64,000 nt of DNA. It comes from JAVDCA01 sp035293985 (GTDB lineage Bacteria > Pseudomonadota > Alphaproteobacteria > Rhizobiales > Xanthobacteraceae). The stretch covers positions 62,001 through 126,000 of the forward strand of contig DATGLS010000005.1 in assembly GCA_035293985.1 (NCBI GenBank), given 5' to 3'. A program made the position numbers and the translations under genes. Position 1 is the first letter of the stretch; each line of letters opens with the position of its first letter. This document shows positions 58,390 to 64,000 of the stretch, in pieces. The notes beneath the pieces are model-generated. The model searched no databases and had not been told where the DNA came from. It saw only the letters and a program-made list of their open reading frames with translations.

Positions 58390-59265
58390 CTAGCCTGCCA
58401 CGACCGGGAGGCGCGTCTCGACCGCGTAGAAGACGCACAGCGCGAGGCTCGCCCAGACCGCCGCACTGAAATAGAGCGACATCCAGGCGATCTCCTCCTT
58501 CCAGGCGGCGATATCGTGCGTCACGACCCAACGGGTGCTCACGTCGCGCAGCCCCTCGAGCGGCGCCAGAAGCTTGCCGCCATCGACGACCTTGGCGCGC
58601 CAGCGCGCGAGATACATCGGGATATCGATGGTGACGAGAAAAGCCAGATAGCCGGCCGTCCCGACGATCGCGACCGCGAGGGCGTCGCGCGCCGCACCAT
58701 CGACGTCCGGCAGCAATCGCCCGAGGCCGATCCCGACCGCCGCGAAGGCGACCGCCCACAGCGAGTTCTCGATCGCGCTGCCCAGGTAGTTGGTGGTCAG
58801 CACCGCGTACCACGAGAAGCATTCCGCGACGGCGATCAGCGGGATGACCATCCAGGCCGCGATCAGGGTCGTATCCGCGCCCGTCATCGTGCCGAGCTGC
58901 CGCAACACGATGAACCATTGCGCCGCGAAGCAGACCTCGGCCACGGTCGCGACCGTTCGTCCGACGACGACGCTCGACAGCCAGGTGTCGAAGAGGCAAA
59001 TCCGCTGAATATCAGCGCGCGGAAGGAAAGACCGGAAGGCGCAGCCGAACACATAGGCGGCGCTGAGCAGGAGCATCGGCTCGACGCCCGACGCGCCGTC
59101 GAGACGGCCAGTCGGTCGTTCCGGGAGCGCGTCGTAGAGGACGATCCAGATCGCGATATTGGCGCCGCTCACGAGAGTCAGCAGGCCCCACCACCACGCC
59201 AGGGGATTGGACCAGGCCAGTGAAGCCGACTTCGAGGCTGATTTGCTTCGATATTCCAAGCTCAT
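58390..59265 (-). CDS. Integral membrane protein, hypothetical
   Basis: A 291-residue protein with about seven hydrophobic segments (for example WWGLLTLVSGANIAIWIVLY and AYLAFLVTIDIPMYL) and a tryptophan-rich segment near the end. ATG 59265 gives MSLEYRSK; TTG 59274 is an alternative. It has no recognisable family motif. Its stop is close to that of the ABM gene, so the two converge. Its function is unknown. Confidence 0.75.
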   Translation of the reverse strand: MSLEYRSKSASKSASLAWSNPLAWWWGLLTLVSGANIAIWIVLYDALPERPTGRLDGASGVEPMLLLSAAYVFGCAFRSFLPRADIQRICLFDTWLSSVVVGRTVATVAEVCFAAQWFIVLRQLGTMTGADTTLIAAWMVIPLIAVAECFSWYAVLTTNYLGSAIENSLWAVAFAAVGIGLGRLLPDVDGAARDALAVAIVGTAGYLAFLVTIDIPMYLARWRAKVVDGGKLLAPLEGLRDVSTRWVVTHDIAAWKEEIAWMSLYFSAAVWASLALCVFYAVETRLPVVAG

Positions 59266-59534
59266 GAGCCACAACCGCGCGTCGCCAATTGAGATTGGAC
59301 CGTAACAATTATGTCACAAATGTGAGATCGTGGGGAGATCGCAATCGCACCCCTGCGAGGACCGGGCACTAGCGAGGGACCGAACGAGGGCTGCGACCAA
59401 GCCGGCGGGGCGTGGCGCGGCCATCGCCAAGCGATCGACCGAAACCGGCGAGTCGCCGGCGTCATACGACAATCCCGCCTGACAGACGCGTCGCGTTCTG
59501 CTATTGATCGCGGGCCAACAGGGAGCGATGGGCA

Positions 59535-60011
59535 ATGAAACAGACTTGGAGTGAGAGGCTGAAGCAGGCGACGGTTGCGGTGCGGTCGATCGGACCGGTC
59601 TGCCTGCTGGGCGCATTCCTCGCGGCGCCGACTGCGGCACAGGCGACCGGCGCGGTTGCGATCGGCCTGCCGGCCGACGTCGCGCAGGACGGCATCTCGA
59701 TGTTCATTTTCGTCAATGCATCGAGCGCGTCCGAGGCACGGACCAAGGCGGTCGAGGGCTGCAAGACGGTCGGCTCGCAGACGGCGCGCAATTTGTGCAA
59801 GGTGATGGCGACCTTCAACAATCAATGTGCCGCCGAGGCGCTCGATCCGAAGGACGGCACGCCCGGCTTCGGGTGGGCGATCGCCGACACCGAGGCGGAA
59901 GCCAAGAGCATGGCGCTCGCCAACTGCCGCGACACCGCGGGCCCCGACCGCCAGGACGCCTGTGAGGTCCCCGCCAAGGGCATCTGGTGCGACGGACGCG
60001 CCCGCCGATAA
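59535..60011 (+). CDS. DUF4189-type secreted protein
   Basis: This 158-residue protein has a signal peptide ending APTAAQA. The mature part matches the DUF4189 pattern. AIGLPADV is the start. ASEARTKAVEGCKTVG and AEAKSMALANCRDTAG are the repeated helix-Cys units, and six cysteines are present overall. The function of the family is unknown. GGGAG is in the region before the ATG. It ends in strong hairpins. Confidence 0.8.
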   Translation: MKQTWSERLKQATVAVRSIGPVCLLGAFLAAPTAAQATGAVAIGLPADVAQDGISMFIFVNASSASEARTKAVEGCKTVGSQTARNLCKVMATFNNQCAAEALDPKDGTPGFGWAIADTEAEAKSMALANCRDTAGPDRQDACEVPAKGIWCDGRARR

Positions 60012-60028
60012 GGCCGCTTTTCGCGGCC
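60012..60028. terminator. Hairpin GGCCGC/GCGGCC after the DUF4189 gene
   Basis: GGCCGC (60012-60017) pairs with GCGGCC (60023-60028) around TTTTC, starting at the stop codon of the secreted protein gene. It is a probable terminator for that gene. Confidence 0.6.
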
Positions 60029-60048
60029 CTCAACTTCTAGCGCGCCAA

Positions 60049-60073
60049 GGGGACCGCGATCAACGCGGTCCCC
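60049..60073. terminator. Bidirectional terminator hairpin
   Basis: GGGGACCGCG (60049-60058) and CGCGGTCCCC (60064-60073) form a perfect 10-base stem with a 5-base loop. It lies between convergent genes (secreted protein and aminotransferase). Confidence 0.75.
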
Positions 60074-60116
60074 TGCTTGTCATCGGGCGTTCACGCCCGA
60101 CGACGCAGCCGTGCTG

Positions 60117-61316
60117 TTATGCCTTCACCTCTCGGCCGAGCCAGTCGATCGCCGCCTGCACGCCGCCCTTGCGGTGGGGAATGTCGAGCGCGTCGAGGGC
60201 GCTCTCGATCACGCCGAGCGTCCCGAGCACCATCGGAGCGTTGACGTGTCCCATGTGGGCGATGCGGAAGGCCTTGTCGCGCCATTCGCCGAGCCCCTGC
60301 CCCAGCACCACGCCGCACTTGGTGTTGCAATAGTCGAGCAGCGGGCGCGCCCGGCGCCCACCCGCCATGCGGACCATCGTGATGGTGTTGGAGCGCTCGG
60401 CCGGCGCCGCGACATTGAATTCGATCGCCTTGCCGCGCGCCCACACCGAGACCGCGCGGCGCGCGGCCTCGGCGAGCAGGCGATGGCGGCGGAAGATGTT
60501 GTCGAGCCCCTCGGCGCGGATCATTTCGAAAGCGCGCGCGAGGCCGAACATCAGGTGCTCGGGCGGCGTGCCGGCGTATTTCATGTAGTGGATGTTGCTT
60601 TCGCGCGCGGTCCAGTCCCAGTAGGGCGTGCGCAGGCCGGCCCGCTTGTGTGCCGCGCGCGCGGCGCGGCCGGCGGCGACGAAGCTCAGGCCCGGCGGGG
60701 TCATCAGGCCCTTCTGCGACCCCGACATCGCGACGTCGACGCCCCAGGCGTCCATGTCGAACGGCATGCAGCCGAGCGAGGCGACCGCATCGACCATATA
60801 GAGCGCGTCGTGACCCGAGCGCTTGATCGCCCTACCGATCGCGGCGATGTCGTTGACGACGCCGGACGCGGTATCGATCTGCACGACCAGCACGGCCTTG
60901 TAGCGATCCTTGCCCTTCTGTCTCGCATCCTGGCGCAGATGCGCCTCGACCTCGGCCGGCCGCACGGCGCGCCGCCAGTCGCCCGCGAGCACCTCGACCG
61001 CCACGCCGAGCTTTGCCGCCATCTCGCCCCAGGTGGCGGCGAAACGGCCGCTTTCCAGCACCAGGATGCGGTCGCCGCGCGAGAGCACGTTGGTCAGCGC
61101 CGCTTCCCATGCGCCGTGCCCGTTGGCGATGTAGATGTAGGTGCGTCCGCGGGTGCGAAACAGCCAACGCAGATTGGCGTGCAGGCGATCGGTCAGCGCG
61201 AGCAGCGAGCCCGCATAGATGTCGATCGCCGGGCGATGCATCGCCTGCAGCACCTCGTCCGGCACCGTGGTCGGCCCCGGAATGGCCAGGAATTCGCGTC
61301 CCGCTCTGACGACCAT
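60117..61316 (-). CDS. Class V PLP aminotransferase (serine-glyoxylate aminotransferase-like)
   Basis: A 399-residue protein. PGPTTVPDEVLQAM is the start of the family. NGHGAWEAALTNV and ALYMVDAVASLGCMPFDMD contain the PLP-binding Asp. MSGSQKGLMTPPG holds the Schiff-base Lys202. Members move an amino group between serine or alanine and glyoxylate in photorespiration-like or serine-cycle metabolism, and C1 or sugar-acid catabolism is plausible here. GGGGCAGC precedes the ATG. Length is normal. Confidence 0.9.
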   Translation of the reverse strand: MVVRAGREFLAIPGPTTVPDEVLQAMHRPAIDIYAGSLLALTDRLHANLRWLFRTRGRTYIYIANGHGAWEAALTNVLSRGDRILVLESGRFAATWGEMAAKLGVAVEVLAGDWRRAVRPAEVEAHLRQDARQKGKDRYKAVLVVQIDTASGVVNDIAAIGRAIKRSGHDALYMVDAVASLGCMPFDMDAWGVDVAMSGSQKGLMTPPGLSFVAAGRAARAAHKRAGLRTPYWDWTARESNIHYMKYAGTPPEHLMFGLARAFEMIRAEGLDNIFRRHRLLAEAARRAVSVWARGKAIEFNVAAPAERSNTITMVRMAGGRRARPLLDYCNTKCGVVLGQGLGEWRDKAFRIAHMGHVNAPMVLGTLGVIESALDALDIPHRKGGVQAAIDWLGREVKA

Positions 61317-61611
61317 GCTGCCCCGTGAATCATTGGCTGCCGCGAAAGGGCGATGATTAGCCGGTTGCGGCGCGGGGGGCCAGATGCGCCGGCGGATGGC
61401 CGCATTGCGGCGCGGCGCGGCGCGGCTCAGCGTGGGGCGATCTCTGAGTCCGTCAGCGCAGACGCGAACGCGCGCGCAAGCGCTTGCAAAACATGGCGCC
61501 GTGGCATCACGATCGCCGATCCGTCACCTTCGACCGCGGTCTTGCGGGAGGTTCGATCCGCCGCAAACCGGACCATGGAGCGTCGCGATGCGCCGCGCGC
61601 GTTCTACGCCC
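61317..61611. promoter_or_regulatory. Promoter region upstream of the aminotransferase, with palindrome
   Basis: GCAAGCGCTTGC (61476-61487) is a perfect 12-base palindrome in the 295-base gap. It lies about 160 bases before the aminotransferase ATG, a plausible operator of the LacI-like type. No clear gene is seen in this gap. Confidence 0.4.
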
Positions 61612-61779
61612 TTATCCGCCGGCAGACTGCGCGGGGATCGCCGGCGCCTCGGCTTCGGTGGCCTTGGCGGCGATGCGCGCGACCGCCTCCTGCGCCTTTT
61701 CCATGGCGCGCGTCACGTCGGCCATCAGCAATTTGAGATCGTTTTCCGCCGCCAGCAGCTTCACGGCCCGAGCCGTCAT
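61612..61779 (-). CDS. Small helical protein, hypothetical
   Basis: A 55-residue protein beginning MTARAVKLLAAENDLKLLMA. GGAGGCGGAGG lies immediately before the ATG. The sequence is predicted to be one long amphipathic helix with an alanine/glutamate-rich tail and an acidic/basic pattern suited to a coiled coil. No family is recognised. The strong ribosome binding site is the main support. Confidence 0.5.
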   Translation of the reverse strand: MTARAVKLLAAENDLKLLMADVTRAMEKAQEAVARIAAKATEAEAPAIPAQSAGG

Positions 61780-61987
61780 CCTCCGCCTCCCTACGCTACC
61801 CACGGCGGCAGTATTTCCGGCCATTCGTGAACAGTCTCTAAAGACGTTCGGCGCCCGGCGGGGTCGCAATGCGTCGATCGCAGCGGCAAGCAAATGCCGG
61901 CGTCGCATCGCGCGACGCCGGCGAAGAGGCGGAGCTCCCCACCCGGCACGAACCGGCGGCAGATCTCTGCGAAGATCGCGCCCGCCG

Positions 61988-64000
61988 TCAGCCGAGGATC
62001 GCCCGCGCAATGCGATCCGCGGTTCGGTTGCTGTGCGCGACTGCCTTCGCCAGCAGGGCGATCACGAGCACCACCGGATCGCAGCCGGCATCGCGCGCGT
62101 CTTTGATGACCCATGGCTCGGCCGCGATCCGGCGGATTGCGTCGGCCAGCGAGCCGTCGAGGCCGGCGAGATCGCCTGCCTGCAGGCGCTGCGGCGCCGC
62201 ATCCCAGTCGATGCGCGCCGCGAGAGCCGCCATGATGCTGCTCGGCGGCGAGGGCGCAAGCAGCCGGGTGAGACGCGGCAGCCATCGGCCTGAGCTCGGC
62301 TCCGCCGGACGCGCGGCCGACACCGACCTGACGCGACGCTCCTCCTCCGCGCTGCGACGTGCCTCGACGGCGCTGCGGCGCAGATCCTCCTCCTCCCTGC
62401 TGCGCCGCGCCTCGGCTTGCCGCCGACCCGCATCGGATGGTGGCGGCGCGGCCTGCTTCGGCCCCCCGTCGACGGTGGAATCGAGGCCTCGTATCAACTG
62501 CTTCAAGGGCTCGGGAACCGGGGCGTTCACGACATCATGGTAATTTCTCAACATGCGCGTGCCGCGCCCCATGCTGAAATGCCCGGCCGGCGACGGCAGC
62601 GCGACCTTGCGGGCCGCCGGGACGGTTTCTTGCACGGCGCCTGCCTCATCGACCAGCACCAGGCTGGTGAGATGCGTGACAAGCCCTTCCGTTTGCGCGA
62701 GCTCGGCCGCCACGTCGGCCTCGAGCGTCGGCAGCATCAGCTTCGCGGCAATCGCCGCGACCGCGCGCGACTCGATGCTCCGTTGGTCCTTCGCGGTGAC
62801 GCCGGCCTCGTTCCAGGTTGCGACAAGCTCCATGCCGGCACGCCGTTCGCGCATCTCGCGCCGGTCGAGCTGCGGCGCCCGATGCGGCATCCGCAGCGAG
62901 CGCACGGCGGCGCCGAGCATCGCGGGAAGATCGGGACCGGCGGAGACGAAGATTTCGCCGCCGGAGAGCGCCGCGAGATGCCCCACATGTGCTTCCAGGC
63001 TGTCGGCGCCGACCAGCACGAGCGCGAACCGGCGACCGCTTCGCGCCAGCGCCTGCACGTCGAGCGCATGGCTCTTGCCGTCGGTGACGAGAAGGATGTC
63101 GCGCGCGCCCGTCGCGGCGAGCACGCCAGTGACTGCATGGCCGATCTCGGTGCCGCCATCCGGTCCGTCCAGCCGGCCGACCAGCTCATGCAGCGAAGCC
63201 TCGCGGCTCGAGCCGATATGCTTGAGCTTGGCGGCGAATTCCCACAGGTCGACCGTGTCCTCACGGCCCACGTCCAACGCCAGGCGCTCGAGGGCCGCCA
63301 GCGCGGCCTCGTGCTTGGTGAGGCCGTCGAGCGTGGAGCACCGCTCGCTCATCGAGCCGGAGCGATCGACCAGCAGGGCGACGTCGAGCGTTTGCTCGCC
63401 GCCCGCGAGCGGCTCGATGCGCAACGCCACCGGGCGTCCGTCCGCCATGCGGCCGGCGAGCGTCCGCGGCGTCCAGCCGGTGACGTCGAGATCGATCGGC
63501 GCGTTGAGCGCGATGTCGGCGCGGCCATCCTCCAGTCGGCCGCCGATCAGCGATACGACACCGTCGCGGCAGGTCACGGTGAGGACGCCGCACTGCACCG
63601 GCCCGCCATGGATGAGCTCATCGGATTCGGCAAGCCCGGAGCGGCCGTAGATGTCGCCCACTGTGAGCGGGATGCGCAGCCGCCCGCGGCCGTTGAGGTG
63701 GGTGAGCGTGTTCGCCCAGGTGGCGCGCACCTCGACCTCGCTGCCCGGCGCGATCTGCCCGACCGAGAGCATGTGCACGCCGCGCAGCACCTCCTCGTGT
63801 AGAACCGCGCCCTTGCCGCGATCGACCGCGTCCTCGTAGGCGCGGCGGGCGGCATTCTTGCGGGCGGCGCGCGCCGCGAGCACGCGCTCGCCGATGCGGG
63901 CCTCGAGCGCGAACAGGGTCGCGTGCACGGGCAGCGGAAACGTGATGGTAGCCTCGATGCTGTCGGCCTCGCCATTGCGGAAGGTCCGGGTCATCACGAC
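61988..64000 (-). CDS. VIT and VWA domain protein (start beyond window edge)
   Basis: At least 669 residues are visible, continuing past the right edge. VIT domain: YEDAVDRGKGAVLHEEVL and VRATWANTLTHLNGRGRLRIP. A VWA domain has MIDAS LLVDRSGSMSE (DxSxS, Asp at about residue 211 from the visible Met) and the later LLVTDGKSH. After residue 500 there is a coiled-coil, charged stretch rich in RRxEARRSREEE, then a C-terminal helical part. Metazoan ITIH and bacterial marine-type VIT proteins share this layout. It acts in an unknown protein-protein process. The absence of a signal sequence cannot be judged. Confidence 0.85.
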   Translation of the reverse strand, partial: VVMTRTFRNGEADSIEATITFPLPVHATLFALEARIGERVLAARAARKNAARRAYEDAVDRGKGAVLHEEVLRGVHMLSVGQIAPGSEVEVRATWANTLTHLNGRGRLRIPLTVGDIYGRSGLAESDELIHGGPVQCGVLTVTCRDGVVSLIGGRLEDGRADIALNAPIDLDVTGWTPRTLAGRMADGRPVALRIEPLAGGEQTLDVALLVDRSGSMSERCSTLDGLTKHEAALAALERLALDVGREDTVDLWEFAAKLKHIGSSREASLHELVGRLDGPDGGTEIGHAVTGVLAATGARDILLVTDGKSHALDVQALARSGRRFALVLVGADSLEAHVGHLAALSGGEIFVSAGPDLPAMLGAAVRSLRMPHRAPQLDRREMRERRAGMELVATWNEAGVTAKDQRSIESRAVAAIAAKLMLPTLEADVAAELAQTEGLVTHLTSLVLVDEAGAVQETVPAARKVALPSPAGHFSMGRGTRMLRNYHDVVNAPVPEPLKQLIRGLDSTVDGGPKQAAPPPSDAGRRQAEARRSREEEDLRRSAVEARRSAEEERRVRSVSAARPAEPSSGRWLPRLTRLLAPSPPSSIMAALAARIDWDAAPQRLQAGDLAGLDGSLADAIRRIAAEPWVIKDARDAGCDPVVLVIALLAKAVAHSNRTADRIARAILG

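Overview
The window is GC-rich chromosomal DNA with about 57 protein genes and no rRNA, tRNA, CRISPR array, prophage or insertion sequence that I can recognise. The gene families point to a soil or rhizosphere alphaproteobacterium of the order Hyphomicrobiales, in the Bradyrhizobium/Xanthobacteraceae neighbourhood. These include three orphan Bug (tripartite tricarboxylate) binding proteins, a UbiD decarboxylase, a SET-domain protein, a TRAP transporter, OpgC, and many acyl-CoA, VOC and GMC enzymes. Several kinds of palindromic intergenic repeat point the same way. This placement is an inference from family content, not from a marker gene.

Layout. 0-5.2 kb: tail of an FAD oxidoreductase, a VOC protein, a GMC alcohol oxidase/dehydrogenase, a split two-gene TPP decarboxylase and a polysaccharide deacetylase-like protein. 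5.2-10.1 kb (minus strand): NRAMP-type metal transporter, an amino-acid-type binding protein, a Bug binding protein and a phytoene-desaturase-like FAD enzyme. 10.1-14.7 kb: a SET protein translationally coupled to an amidohydrolase through a TTG start, then a divergent MarR/luciferase-like monooxygenase pair, a GNAT enzyme and a small secreted protein. 14.7-20.6 kb (minus): VOC, OpgC, acyl-CoA ligase, thioesterase, zinc-type dehydrogenase and a cysteine-dioxygenase-like cupin. 20.8-24.2 kb: a UbiD decarboxylase and a convergent MhpA-like hydroxylase.

24.3-35.6 kb is the most unusual region. It is a two-partner secretion locus whose TpsB transporter is followed by a 2,348-residue TpsA. That TpsA carries a haemagglutinin-type secretion domain, two duplicated GLUG-repeat blocks, a Pro/Asn/Gly-rich linker and a complete C-terminal subtilisin domain with its triad intact. 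A divergent membrane-anchored TPR protein lies across a 0.8 kb intergenic region. 35.9-37.8 kb: a MerR regulator, an orphan BrnA-type antitoxin and a second Bug protein.

38-50.2 kb is a long catabolic cluster. It holds an HpcH/HpaI aldolase, a class II aldolase, an extradiol-dioxygenase-like VOC protein, a Bug protein, two adjacent different acyl-CoA dehydrogenases, a crotonase, a degenerate thiolase, a DUF35 partner without zinc cysteines, an NDP-forming acyl-CoA ligase, a cupin and an SDR. Its composition resembles the ChsE1/ChsE2-Ltp2 type of retro-aldol side-chain degradation more than ordinary beta-oxidation. 50.2-58.4 kb: a uronate-dehydrogenase-like enzyme, an MFS transporter, an orphan ModA, and a FadR-type regulator divergent from a DctP-DctQ-DctM TRAP operon with a palindromic operator between them. 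58.4-64 kb: a membrane protein, a DUF4189 secreted protein, a class V aminotransferase, a tiny helical protein and a VIT/VWA protein cut by the window edge.

At least eight palindromic repeat families occupy the intergenic gaps. One copy has apparently been absorbed in frame into the tpsA leader, and another supplies the stop codon of the HpcH/HpaI gene.
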